The position numbers and the translations under genes are program-made. From Kribbella monticola (GTDB lineage: Bacteria; Actinomycetota; Actinomycetes; Propionibacteriales; Kribbellaceae): 64,000 nucleotides of DNA. Below, piece after piece: positions 1 to 8,410 of the stretch. Where the stretch lies: assembly GCF_003261635.1 (NCBI RefSeq), contig NZ_QFXK01000001.1, positions 62,001-126,000 of the forward strand, written 5' to 3'. A model generated the notes under the pieces. That model worked only from the letters and a program-made list of their open reading frames with translations, ran no database searches and was not told the origin of the DNA. How positions within the stretch are numbered: position 1 is the first letter of the stretch; each line of letters starts with the position of its first letter.

Positions 1-1
1 G

Positions 2-163
2 CGGCTCGAGGCAACCAGTTGGGAGGTGCCGGCAGGACATCACTTGGTCCTGGTCGTCGACACGGTCGACCCGCGGTATCTCGGCCGGAGCTCGCTGGGG
101 ACCACGGTGCGCTTCAGCTCACCGGCGGGCGATCCCGCCTGGTTGAGCGTACCTGTTGCGTAG
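2..163 (+). CDS. C-terminal end of a probable X-Pro peptidase/CocE-type hydrolase (cut by window edge)
   Basis: A reading frame is open from the left edge to a TAG at 161-163, giving the last 53 residues of a protein. The segment VPAGHHLVLVVDTVDPRYLG followed by a final beta-rich stretch looks like the last strands of the jelly-roll domain that closes X-Pro dipeptidyl-peptidase and CocE/NonD serine hydrolases. That assignment is by eye from about 50 residues. The catalytic domain lies outside the window, so activity cannot be judged. The other frames here encode only low-quality Arg-rich peptides. Confidence 0.4.
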   Translation, partial: RLEATSWEVPAGHHLVLVVDTVDPRYLGRSSLGTTVRFSSPAGDPAWLSVPVA

Positions 164-250
164 CGTGCAACTCAGATTGTATGTCTTGCCACATCGCTCC
201 GGGTGGGCCACTGTGTGTGGTCGAACCGGCACACACCTCGGAGGATGTTC

Positions 251-1357
251 ATGGGTACGAGCCGCCGTCGTTTCCTCGGACTCACCGCCGCTGCCGTCGG
301 CAGTGCCGCAGTGGGAGTCACGCCAGCCGGAGCGAGTTGCCGGGAGAGCGGGACGCTCTATCTCGGCACCTACACCTCGGCGGACGGCGGCGGCACCGGG
401 ATCGGACTCGCGACGTACGACGGCACCACCGGGGCGATCACGTCCACTGGCTCGCTGACCGGCGTACAGGATCCGTCCTTCCTGGTGATGGCTTCGTCCG
501 GTCGATTCCTCTATGCCGTGAACGAGCAGACGAGTGGAGGCGTCACCGCGGTCGCGGTGGATGCCCCCGGCAAGTTGCGGGTGCTGAATCGCCAGCCCAA
601 CGGCGGTTCCGGGCCTTGCCATCTCGCGCTGGTTGCCAACGGCAAGTACTTGCTGAGCGCCAACTACGGCTCGGGTGATGTCGCGGTTCACCCTGTCCGC
701 GCTGACGGCAGCCTCGGCGCGCGGACAGATCTGGTGAAGCACGTCGGAGCGACTCCACATGCGCACCAGGTGGTGCAGGATCCAACCGGCCGGTACATCC
801 TCGCCGTCGACCTCGGCACCGACTCGATCTACACGTCCACGCTGTCAGCGACCGGCAAGCTCATCCAGAAGTCGCAGGCCAAGGTTGCGACCGGCGCCGG
901 CCCGCGGCACCTCGCGTTCCACCCCAACGGCCACTACGCGTACGTCGCCAACGAGGTGAACAGCACCATCACGGTCTGCCGGTACGACGGAACGACCGGC
1001 AAGCTCACCCCGGGTGCCAGCCAGCCCACGGTGCCGGCCGGATCGCCGCAGAACTACCCCGGCGAGGTGATCGTGTCGCCGGACGGCCGCTTCGTCTACC
1101 TCACCAACCGCGGCCACAACAGCGTCGCGGTCTTCGCTGTCGAAGCGGCCGGCGCCTCGCTTCGCCTACTGGCGACGCCGTCGTGCGGCGGCAATTGGCC
1201 GCGCCACTGTGTCCTCGACCGCACCGGCACGTTGCTGTTCGTCGCCAACCAGAACTCGGGCAACGTCACCACCTTCCACGTCGACGTGCAGACCGGCGCG
1301 CTCACCAGGGCGTCGGACTTCAGCACACCGATTCCCGTCTGCGTTCTGCCGGCCTGA
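251..1357 (+). CDS. Tat-exported lactonase-family seven-bladed beta-propeller
   Basis: A 368-residue protein of the lactonase (6-phosphogluconolactonase-like, YbhE/Pgl) family, which hydrolyses sugar-acid lactones. The start is ATG 251, six bases after a GGAGG at 240-244; upstream in-frame ATGs (203, 245) have no usable ribosome-binding site. The N-terminus MGTSRRRFLGLTAAAVGSAA is a twin-arginine signal, so the protein is probably exported, unlike the cytoplasmic pentose-phosphate enzyme. Propeller-blade motifs recur (GPRHLAFHPNGHYAYVANE, NWPRHCVLDRTGTLLFVANQ). Export together with the neighbouring secreted GH2 enzyme suggests a role on extracellular sugar lactones, but the substrate cannot be read from sequence. 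Confidence 0.85.
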   Translation: MGTSRRRFLGLTAAAVGSAAVGVTPAGASCRESGTLYLGTYTSADGGGTGIGLATYDGTTGAITSTGSLTGVQDPSFLVMASSGRFLYAVNEQTSGGVTAVAVDAPGKLRVLNRQPNGGSGPCHLALVANGKYLLSANYGSGDVAVHPVRADGSLGARTDLVKHVGATPHAHQVVQDPTGRYILAVDLGTDSIYTSTLSATGKLIQKSQAKVATGAGPRHLAFHPNGHYAYVANEVNSTITVCRYDGTTGKLTPGASQPTVPAGSPQNYPGEVIVSPDGRFVYLTNRGHNSVAVFAVEAAGASLRLLATPSCGGNWPRHCVLDRTGTLLFVANQNSGNVTTFHVDVQTGALTRASDFSTPIPVCVLPA

Positions 1358-1366
1358 CAGCGTCCG

Positions 1367-1398
1367 ACATCCGCTGCCCTCGCGCGGGTGGCGGATGT
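1367..1398 (+). terminator. Intrinsic terminator after the lactonase gene
   Basis: ACATCCGC and GCGGATGT form a perfect 8-bp outer stem; two wobble pairs and a CCC/GGG inner stem continue it. It begins 9 bases after the stop codon and is followed by a short T-rich run (TTCGGTTTTGG). Confidence 0.7.
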
Positions 1399-1530
1399 TC
1401 GGTTTTGGGTGAGCTCTTGCGTTTCTGTGAGCCTCGGCTTTGAATAACGTGCGTGTCCGTTCGATCACGCTTCGTCATGACAGCGTTGTAATGGACTCGA
1501 CCTTTCTCCGCCCACGAAAGGGACGCACAG

Positions 1531-4041
1531 ATGAGCCGATCGACCTCGATGCGACGAGTGGCCGCGGTCGCGGTGGCAGGTCTCCTCGCCGCCACCGCAC
1601 TCGCGGCCGGCAGTTCCACCGCGGCGCCGCCACCGGACGCCGCAGTACCGGTAGGTGGCTGGCACGCCGGGACGCCGCCACTGAGTACGCCGTGGACGGC
1701 TGAGGTGTCGCCGAGCAATGCGTTGCCGGAGTACCCACGTCCGCAGCTCACCCGGCCGCAATGGCAGAACCTCAACGGATTGTGGGAGTTCGCGGCCGCC
1801 GCGACCGGAGAAGCGCCGCCGATCGGGAAGACACTGGCCGAAAAGGTGCTGGTGCCGTACCCGATCGAGTCGGCGCTGTCCGGTGTGCAGCGGCACGAGG
1901 ACCGAATGTGGTACCGGCGGACCTTCACCGTGCCGGACAACTGGAAGAACAAGCGGCTGCTGTTGCACTTCGGCGCGGTCGACTACGACGCGAAGGTCTG
2001 GGTGAACGGCCGCCAGGTCGCCACCCATCGAGGCGGCTACGACGGCTTCGACGTGGACGTGACGAGTGTGCTGCACAGGTCCGGCCCGCAGGAGTTGATC
2101 GTCTGGGCCGAGGATCTCACCGACGAGACGTTCCAGCCGATCGGCAAGCAGCGTGAGGTGTCCGACCACGGCATCTTCTACCAGGGCAGTTCCGGCATCT
2201 GGCGAACCGTCTGGATGGAACCCGTCGCCACCTCCTCGATCGACCGCCTCCAAATCACCCCCGACCTGCCGGCCAGCAGTCTGCGGCTCACTGCGGACAC
2301 CAGCGGCCCGGCCGGCCTGACCGTCGAGGCCACGGCGTACGACGGTCAGCGCGTCGTCGGGACCGTTCGTGGCAAGGCGGACACCGAGCTCAGGCTGCCG
2401 ATCAGGAATCCGAAGTTGTGGTCGCCCGACAGCCCGTTTCTCTATGACCTGAAGGTGAAACTGATCGACGGCGCCAAGACCGTCGACCAGGTCGGTTCGT
2501 ACGCCGGGATGCGGTCGGTCGGCAAGGTGAAAGGGGCCGACGGCAAGCTTCGGATGGCGCTGAACGGCAAGATCCTGTTCAACCTGGCCACCTTGGACCA
2601 GGGCTTCTGGCCGGACGGGCTGAACACCGCGCCCACCGACGCGGCGCTGAAGTTCGATCTGGAGCAGGACAAGGCGCTCGGCTTCAACACGGTCCGCAAG
2701 CACATCAAGGTCGAACCCGATCGCTGGTACTACCACGCGGACAAGCTCGGCCTGATGGTCTGGCAGGACATGCCGGCCACGAAGCCGGACCCGATCCCGC
2801 CGGCCTGGCAGGCCCAGTTCAAGTCCGAGCTGCATGAGCTGGTCGACGAGCACAAGAGCTTCACGTCGATCACCACGTGGGTGCCGTTCAACGAGGGCTG
2901 GGGCGAGTGGGATCTCGCCGAGACCGGCCGGATCGCCGACAGCGTGAAGCAGCAGGACCCTTCGCGACTCGTCAACGCCCACAGCGGGATGAACTGCTGC
3001 GACTCGCTGGGCGACTCCGGGCGCGGCGACATCATCGACCACCACGCGTACCTCGGCCCGGCGACACCGAGTCCGGCCGGCGATCGGGTCTCGGTGGACG
3101 GCGAGCACGGCGGGTTCGGACTGAAGGTGCCCGGCCACATGTGGTTCGGCGACGGCTTCGCGTACGAGATGACGCCGGACAGCGCGACCCTCACCCGCCG
3201 GTACGTCGAGAACCAGCGCGACGTACTGCGGTCTGCCAACTCCTGTGGGATCAGCGGTTCCGTCTACACCCAGATCACCGATGTCGAGGGTGAGCTGAAC
3301 GGCTTCTACACCTACGACCGGCAGGTCCCGAAGATGGACTTCGCCCAGGTCCGCGCGGTGAACGAGTCGATCATCCGCGGCGCGGGCGGCACCGGCACCT
3401 CCGGCCCGACCCCACCACCCGGTACGCCGGGGATCGACGGCATCCACTTCTACCCGCTCGACGGGACGACAGAAGATGCCGTCGGCAACAATGACGGTAC
3501 GCTCGTCGGCGGCGCGACCTTCGGACCTGGGAAGAACGGACAAGCCCTTGTCCTGAACGGATCCGGGCAGTTCGTCGACACCGGTGCGCAACTTCTCGAT
3601 ACGGCCGGCAGCTACAGCGCGTCGGCGTGGGTGAAGCTGAACAAGGCCGACGGCTCCTTCCAGACCGTGGTCAGCCAGGACGGCGATCGCGACAGCGCGT
3701 TCTTCCTGCAGTACTCCGGTGCCGACCAGCGGTTCGCGATGAGCTTCACCGGCTTGCGGGCGTTGTCGCCGACCAAGCCGAATCCTGGCCAGTGGTATCA
3801 CCTCACCGGCGTACGGGATGCCGCCAAGGGGGAGCTGAAGCTGTACGTCGACGGTGAACTCGTGGCGACGAAGGCCGCCTGCAGCCTGGACTCGACGTCG
3901 ACCGGGCACACCGTGATCGGCCGGGCCAAGTTCGGTGGCAACTCCGTCGACTACCTGGACGGGAGCGCCGACCAGGTCCACCTGTTCGACCGTGCGCTCA
4001 CCGACACGGAGGTGAAGGACCTCTACACCTCGGGTCGCTGA
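1531..4041 (+). CDS. Secreted glycoside hydrolase family 2 protein with C-terminal LamG domain
   Basis: An 836-residue secreted enzyme of the beta-galactosidase/beta-glucuronidase/beta-mannosidase clan. It has a Sec-type signal peptide (MSRSTSMRRVAAVAVAGLLA, then an Ala-rich cleavage zone). A GH2 sugar-binding jelly roll spans about residues 70-225 (MWYRRTFTVPDNWKNK). An Ig-like domain and a TIM barrel follow to about 620. FNEGWGEWD contains the likely acid/base Glu455. GEHGGFG near residue 530 is a candidate nucleophile region, less certain. After a Pro/Gly linker, residues about 640-836 form a concanavalin/LamG domain (FYPLDGTTEDAVGNNDGTLVGG). The exact glycosidic substrate is not determinable. 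A hairpin at 4058-4087 follows the gene. Confidence 0.9.
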   Translation: MSRSTSMRRVAAVAVAGLLAATALAAGSSTAAPPPDAAVPVGGWHAGTPPLSTPWTAEVSPSNALPEYPRPQLTRPQWQNLNGLWEFAAAATGEAPPIGKTLAEKVLVPYPIESALSGVQRHEDRMWYRRTFTVPDNWKNKRLLLHFGAVDYDAKVWVNGRQVATHRGGYDGFDVDVTSVLHRSGPQELIVWAEDLTDETFQPIGKQREVSDHGIFYQGSSGIWRTVWMEPVATSSIDRLQITPDLPASSLRLTADTSGPAGLTVEATAYDGQRVVGTVRGKADTELRLPIRNPKLWSPDSPFLYDLKVKLIDGAKTVDQVGSYAGMRSVGKVKGADGKLRMALNGKILFNLATLDQGFWPDGLNTAPTDAALKFDLEQDKALGFNTVRKHIKVEPDRWYYHADKLGLMVWQDMPATKPDPIPPAWQAQFKSELHELVDEHKSFTSITTWVPFNEGWGEWDLAETGRIADSVKQQDPSRLVNAHSGMNCCDSLGDSGRGDIIDHHAYLGPATPSPAGDRVSVDGEHGGFGLKVPGHMWFGDGFAYEMTPDSATLTRRYVENQRDVLRSANSCGISGSVYTQITDVEGELNGFYTYDRQVPKMDFAQVRAVNESIIRGAGGTGTSGPTPPPGTPGIDGIHFYPLDGTTEDAVGNNDGTLVGGATFGPGKNGQALVLNGSGQFVDTGAQLLDTAGSYSASAWVKLNKADGSFQTVVSQDGDRDSAFFLQYSGADQRFAMSFTGLRALSPTKPNPGQWYHLTGVRDAAKGELKLYVDGELVATKAACSLDSTSTGHTVIGRAKFGGNSVDYLDGSADQVHLFDRALTDTEVKDLYTSGR

Positions 4042-4057
4042 CGTAGTACCAGGGGCC

Positions 4058-4087
4058 GGGCCGGTTGCAGCTTGTTGCAGCCGGCCC
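4058..4087 (+). terminator. GC-rich hairpin after the GH2 gene
   Basis: GGGCCGG at 4058-4064 pairs with CCGGCCC at 4081-4087 around a loop holding two TTGCAG copies. It lies 17 bases after the GH2 stop. There is no clear U-tract, so it may be a weak or factor-assisted terminator. Confidence 0.45.
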
Positions 4088-4172
4088 GGACTTGCAGTTG
4101 TCGGTTCTGCTCCGTAGCGTGCGCGGGAAGGCGTGGGGGGACCACGCGGTCGGGCGTTCCGTGGGGGAGCAG

Positions 4173-5093
4173 ATGAGACTCAGATCGATGGTGGCTGCGC
4201 TGTGCGTGATCGGGCTGGCAGCAACCACCGCAGTACCGGCCGACGCGGCCACGCCGGCGAACGGCAATCTGGTGTTCGTGCAGTTCGGGGGGCTGGTTGT
4301 CGTGCCGGGCGGGACGCCGGCGCCGTACAGCTCCGAGATAGCGGGCGACCGGCCCAAGTTCTCGCCGAACGGGCGGCAGGTCGCCTTCGTCCGGGACTAC
4401 TCGGTCTGGACGCGCACGTTGAGCAGCGGCAGCGAGCGGCTGCTCTACACCTACCCGGCTGACGGGGAGCACTACGCGATCGGATTGGCCTGGTCGCCGG
4501 ACGGTCACTCGATCGTCACCGCCTATGGTTCGCAGCTGGATCGGATCGCCGTCGGAACCGGCGCGCGCTCGCCGATCTGGACGGCACCGGCCGGAACGGG
4601 CCGGCTCACCTCGCCGGCGTGGTCACCGGACGGAAGCCGGATCGCCTTCAGTACCGGCAACACGATCAAACTCGTCCATCCGGACGGCACGAATCCGCGC
4701 ACGCTGACGTCCAGCCCGGTCGGAGTCATCAACAACTACCCGGACTGGTCGCCGGACTCGCAGAAGATCGCCTTCATCACCAACCGGTACCGCGGGGCCG
4801 AGCACACCGAGCTCGTCTCGCTGCCGCGAAGTGGCGCCGGTGAACCGTTCCGGATCAGCTACCAGGCTTATCCGCAAGGGATCTTCTACATCGGGGTCGC
4901 CTGGTCGCCGGATGGGAAGAAGATCGCGGCGCTGCAGTTCAACCGGAACGCGTTGCCGGATCCGGAGGACACCGACGAGCGGTTCAAGGTCCGTGGTTAC
5001 CTGCCGGACGGCAGCCACAGCTACTCCTTGACCGGTCCGATCGCCGGCGACGACGGGCCCGAGGGACTCGACTGGGCGCCGAAGGTTTCCTGA
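4173..5093 (+). CDS. Secreted TolB/PD40-type beta-propeller protein
   Basis: A 306-residue protein starting at ATG 4173, just after a GGGGAG at 4164-4169. A longer frame to 4065 has no ribosome-binding site and would bury the signal peptide. The N-terminus MRLRSMVAALCVIGLAATTA with a following ADA is a Sec signal. At least four PD40 (WD40-like) blades are visible through WSPDGHSIV, WSPDGSRIAF, WSPDSQKIAF and WSPDGKKIAAL. The fold resembles the C-terminal propeller of TolB, but there is no TolB N-terminal domain and no enzymatic motif. It is probably an extracellular binding or scaffold protein of unknown partner. Confidence 0.8.
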   Translation: MRLRSMVAALCVIGLAATTAVPADAATPANGNLVFVQFGGLVVVPGGTPAPYSSEIAGDRPKFSPNGRQVAFVRDYSVWTRTLSSGSERLLYTYPADGEHYAIGLAWSPDGHSIVTAYGSQLDRIAVGTGARSPIWTAPAGTGRLTSPAWSPDGSRIAFSTGNTIKLVHPDGTNPRTLTSSPVGVINNYPDWSPDSQKIAFITNRYRGAEHTELVSLPRSGAGEPFRISYQAYPQGIFYIGVAWSPDGKKIAALQFNRNALPDPEDTDERFKVRGYLPDGSHSYSLTGPIAGDDGPEGLDWAPKVS

Positions 5094-5164
5094 CCGCGGC
5101 AGGCCGATGAGCTGATGCAGGGGTGGAGCCGGGGCGGGTTCCACCTCTGCATCTTGAATCCGGA

Positions 5165-5227
5165 CAGTGGTGCATTGCTGGGCAGTGGTGCTGCGCCGGT
5201 CGAGATGCAGTGCGTCGGTCGAGATGC
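5165..5227. repeat. Short direct repeats upstream of the aldo/keto reductase
   Basis: CAGTGGTGC occurs at 5165-5173 and again at 5183-5191 (18 apart). CGGTCGAGATGC occurs at 5197-5208 and 5216-5227 (19 apart). They lie 60-120 bases before the start of the next gene and could be regulator sites, or chance. Confidence 0.3.
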
Positions 5228-5286
5228 GAAGTCGTCGCAGAGCCCTGATCCTGGTAGTTACACCGGCCAGGGATGGGAGGAGCCCG

Positions 5287-6195
5287 ATGACCGCTCCCAG
5301 TCATGTCCTCCTCAGCCGCTCGACGCACCGGTTCCGGCCGCCGCGGTTCGGCCTCGGTGGATCGCCGATCGGCAATCTGCCCGCGCCGGACGGGGATGCC
5401 CGGGCGGCCAGCACGATCGATGCGGCGTACGGCGCCGGCATCCGGTTCTTCGACACCTCCCCGGCGTACGGGCTGGGCGTTTCCGAACAACGCTTCGGTA
5501 CGGCGCTAGCCCGGCACCCGCGCGGCGAGTACCTCGTATCCACCAAGGTCGGTGGCATCGTGACGCCTCGCGGGCTGCGGGCCGACTTCTCCGCCGCGGG
5601 GATCAAACGCTCGCTCGCCGAAAGCCTCGAGCGGCTGCGGCTCGAATCGCTCGATCTCGTGTTCATCCAGGATCCGGGCGAGCACTGGCAGCAGGCGATC
5701 GACGAGGCGTACCCGGTACTGCACGAGCTCCGCGGGCAAGGCGTTCTGCATGCGATCGGCGCGGCCATGGACGACTGGCGGCAGCTGGATCGCTTCGTTC
5801 GCGACACCGATGTCGACACCGTCCTGCTGGCCGGCCAGTACTCGTTGCTCGACCAATCCGCCCGGCCGCTGCTCGATCGTTGCCAGGCGCGCGAGGTGGC
5901 GGCGATCGTCTCCGGGGTACTGACCCCGGAGGTGCTGCAGATCGACCGGTCCAAGAAGGCGAACGTCGACGTCACGAACGTCCGCGCCCGCCGGATCGCG
6001 GCAGTGTGCGAGGCGTACGGCGTATCGCTGCCGCAGGCCGCGCTCGCCTATCCGAGTCGGCACCCGGCCGTCACGTCGGTCCTGATCGGCGCGGCCAGCC
6101 CGGCCGAGATCCGCGCCGACGCGGCCCTGGTCCGCCAGCCCGTACCGGCGTCGCTGTGGACCGACCACGAACTGAGAAAGCTACTGACCGGCTGA
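5287..6195 (+). CDS. Aldo/keto reductase, D-threo-aldose/L-fucose dehydrogenase-like
   Basis: A 302-residue AKR-family NAD(P)-dependent oxidoreductase. The start is ATG 5287 after a GGGAGG at 5275-5280. The (beta/alpha)8 barrel begins at FGLGGSPIGN. FFDTSPAYG supplies the conserved Asp and Tyr, and STKVGG supplies the Lys of the AKR tetrad. The position that normally holds the catalytic His (usually HDP in the VHDPDDH motif) reads FIQDPGEHW, with Gln128, so the tetrad is incomplete. A C-terminal cofactor-binding region (YPSRHPAVTSVLIGAAS) is intact. The short length and motifs fit sugar 1-dehydrogenases; the substrate is unknown. Confidence 0.85.
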   Translation: MTAPSHVLLSRSTHRFRPPRFGLGGSPIGNLPAPDGDARAASTIDAAYGAGIRFFDTSPAYGLGVSEQRFGTALARHPRGEYLVSTKVGGIVTPRGLRADFSAAGIKRSLAESLERLRLESLDLVFIQDPGEHWQQAIDEAYPVLHELRGQGVLHAIGAAMDDWRQLDRFVRDTDVDTVLLAGQYSLLDQSARPLLDRCQAREVAAIVSGVLTPEVLQIDRSKKANVDVTNVRARRIAAVCEAYGVSLPQAALAYPSRHPAVTSVLIGAASPAEIRADAALVRQPVPASLWTDHELRKLLTG

Positions 6196-6278
6196 ATCCT
6201 TGCCGCCGGTGCAGACCGAAAGCTGGAGCACCTTGGCGTTGGCCGAGGCTGATCGATCGGCCGTGGCTTGCCGGTCGG

Positions 6279-7172
6279 TCAGAAGCGGTCGCCCGGGTCG
6301 TCGCCGGGGCTGCCGGTGCCGCTCGGGATGTCGGTGGGGATCGGGCCGGTTGGGGAGACCGTCGGGCTGCCCGGGGTCTGCGAGGGGCCCGGGCTGTTGG
6401 GCGATTCGGTAGCCGGGGGCGGCGTGGTCGGCGTGACTGTGACCGTGGTCGTCCCGTTCGAGTTCGTCGGGATCACCGGGCCCGGGTCGACCTCGGGCGC
6501 GTTCCTGAACAGCAACCAGGCGATGAACATCGCGACGGCCATGATGATCGCCATCGTCAGGAGGGCCAGCGCGAGGGCGAGGCGGGAGGCGGGCCGTAGT
6601 ACGGCGGGCCAGGGGAGCGGCCAGATCCGGAACAGGCCGGGGCGGCGACGGTTCTCCCAGTGGTGCCGGAAGTCGGGGCCGCGGAAGCGGCCGAGCTGCG
6701 GGATGCGGTCCATCAGGACGGCGGACAGCACTTCCTCGCCGCGGCGCTCGGCGATCAGGCGCTCGTCGGCCGCCGAGCTGGACCCGTCGTCCTCGCGGAT
6801 CGGGCCGAGCGCGACCCAGAGCGCAAGGTCGTCGTCGTCGGTGTCGTTGTGCGCGAGGACCGCCTCGTCGGGAAGGTTGTCGACGGCTGTCACGAACCGG
6901 TCCCGCGCGGCGGCGTCGTCGGCGGAACCCTCGGTCATCATCGCGACCACGGCGGATCGGCCGGTCTCGTCGCTCGCCGCGTACAGATAGCCGGCCGCGT
7001 TCGCGCCGAGCCTGCTCCGGAGCCAGAAGTCCCCGACCCGCGGTGGGTCCTCCGGCAGCAGCGGAAGACCCTCCGGGATCACCCGGGCGGGTGAGCCGGA
7101 CGGCGGCCCGGCCGGGGGACCTGCTGGAGGTCCTGCCGGCGGCGCGTCGGGTCGGGAGTCGGTCGCGGTCAT
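6279..7172 (-). CDS. Single-pass membrane protein with degenerate kinase-like N-lobe
   Basis: A 297-residue protein; ATG 7172 has a GGAAGG ten bases upstream, whereas longer starts would run into the divergent MoxR gene. Order: a Pro/Gly-rich N-terminus (PPAGPPAGPP, residues 10-30); a cytoplasmic domain at about 45-185; one membrane helix at about 198-222; and a Ser/Thr/Pro-rich extracellular tail to 297. Residues 45-100 (VGDFWLRSRLGANAAGYLYA, then DETGRSAVVAMM) mimic the glycine-loop region of a bacterial Ser/Thr kinase N-lobe. The catalytic Lys position is lost and no catalytic loop follows. It is divergently transcribed from the MoxR operon, which suggests but does not prove joint function. 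Confidence 0.7.
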   Translation of the reverse strand: MTATDSRPDAPPAGPPAGPPAGPPSGSPARVIPEGLPLLPEDPPRVGDFWLRSRLGANAAGYLYAASDETGRSAVVAMMTEGSADDAAARDRFVTAVDNLPDEAVLAHNDTDDDDLALWVALGPIREDDGSSSAADERLIAERRGEEVLSAVLMDRIPQLGRFRGPDFRHHWENRRRPGLFRIWPLPWPAVLRPASRLALALALLTMAIIMAVAMFIAWLLFRNAPEVDPGPVIPTNSNGTTTVTVTPTTPPPATESPNSPGPSQTPGSPTVSPTGPIPTDIPSGTGSPGDDPGDRF

Positions 7173-7371
7173 CGCCACCAATCCTTCCAGACACCCGGTA
7201 GCACTGTCGCCCAGCCCGCGGCGGACGGCGTACTGGGTTGTGGATTTGGGTGGGTGGGGAGGATGGGGAGAGGAACGGGCGGGGCGCGGTCGTGGCCGGA
7301 CCCGGGGATCTGATGGAATGGCGGCAGTTCGCGAGCAGCTACGGTCCGAAGTGGACCCCGGAAGGACAGGC

Positions 7372-8406
7372 ATGACCGAAACCACTGTGCCCGCTGGGTC
7401 AGTCGCCCAGCAGTCCCACTTGGTGAGCGAGGCCATCAACGAGGTCAAACGCGTCATCGTGGGGCAGGAGCACATGGTCGAGACCCTGATGGTGTCCCTG
7501 CTGGCCAAGGGACACTGCCTGCTCGAAGGTGTCCCCGGTGTCGCCAAGACGCTTGCCGTGCGGACCTTCGCCTCGGTGGTCGGCGGTTCGTTCGCGCGGA
7601 TCCAGTTCACCCCCGACCTGGTGCCGTCCGACATCGTCGGTACCCGGATCTACCGGCAGACCAGGGAAGCCTTCGACATCGAGCTCGGCCCGACCTTCGT
7701 GAACTTCGTCCTCGCCGACGAGGTGAACCGGGCGCCGGCCAAGGTGCAGTCGGCGATGCTGGAACTGATGGCCGAGCGGCAGGTGTCGATCGGCGGCCAG
7801 ACCTTCCCGATGCCGAAGCCGTTCATCGTGATCGCGACCCAGAACCCGATCGAGTCCGAGGGCGTCTACCCGCTGCCCGAGGCGCAACGGGACCGGTTCC
7901 TGGTCAAGATCGACGTGCCGCACCCGCGCGGGCACGAGGAGTTCGAGATCCTCCGCCGGATGAGTGTCGACCCGCCGCAGGCGCGCCAGATGCTCAAGCC
8001 CGAGACGATCATGGAGTTGCAGCGCTCGGCCGAGCAGGTCTTCGTGCACAACCTGGTCGCGGAGTACGCCGTACGCCTGGTGATGGCGACCCGCACGCCG
8101 TCGGACTTCCACCTGCCGGATCTGGAGCCGATCATCGAGCTCGGCGTCAGCCCGCGGGCCACCCTCGGCCTGGTCTCGGCCGGCCGGGCGCTCGCGCTGA
8201 TCCACGGGCGTGACTACCTGCTGCCCAGTGACGTCCAGACCGTCGCGCTCGACGTGATGGGTCATCGGCTCGGACTGACCTTCGACGCCGTCGCCGACAA
8301 CATCGACCCGCGCGCGGTGGTCGAACGCATCCTCGCCACCGTGCCCCCGCCGCAGCCGGTCTGGCGCGACGGCAACGACGGCAGCGGCCGCCCCGAGTTC
8401 GTTTAA
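7372..8406 (+). CDS. MoxR-family AAA+ ATPase
   Basis: A 344-residue AAA+ chaperone-like ATPase. The start is ATG 7372 with GGAAGGA at 7360-7366; the frame upstream is a poor Gly/Arg stretch. Walker A is GVPGVAKT, Walker B is FVLADEVNRAP and the sensor segment is ATQNPIESEG; the arginine-rich EAQRDRFL follows. It is the first gene of a MoxR-DUF58-VWA triad with spacings of 4 and -1 bases. In this family the ATPase works with VWA-domain proteins to mature or insert metal cofactors or remodel complexes. The target here is unknown. Confidence 0.95.
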   Translation: MTETTVPAGSVAQQSHLVSEAINEVKRVIVGQEHMVETLMVSLLAKGHCLLEGVPGVAKTLAVRTFASVVGGSFARIQFTPDLVPSDIVGTRIYRQTREAFDIELGPTFVNFVLADEVNRAPAKVQSAMLELMAERQVSIGGQTFPMPKPFIVIATQNPIESEGVYPLPEAQRDRFLVKIDVPHPRGHEEFEILRRMSVDPPQARQMLKPETIMELQRSAEQVFVHNLVAEYAVRLVMATRTPSDFHLPDLEPIIELGVSPRATLGLVSAGRALALIHGRDYLLPSDVQTVALDVMGHRLGLTFDAVADNIDPRAVVERILATVPPPQPVWRDGNDGSGRPEFV

Positions 8407-8410
8407 CCGC

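Noticed and set aside
1465..3981. 838-residue minus-strand frame opposite the GH2 gene
   Set aside because: High-GC antisense frame without recognisable motifs; the GH2 frame has a signal peptide, catalytic motifs and a LamG domain.
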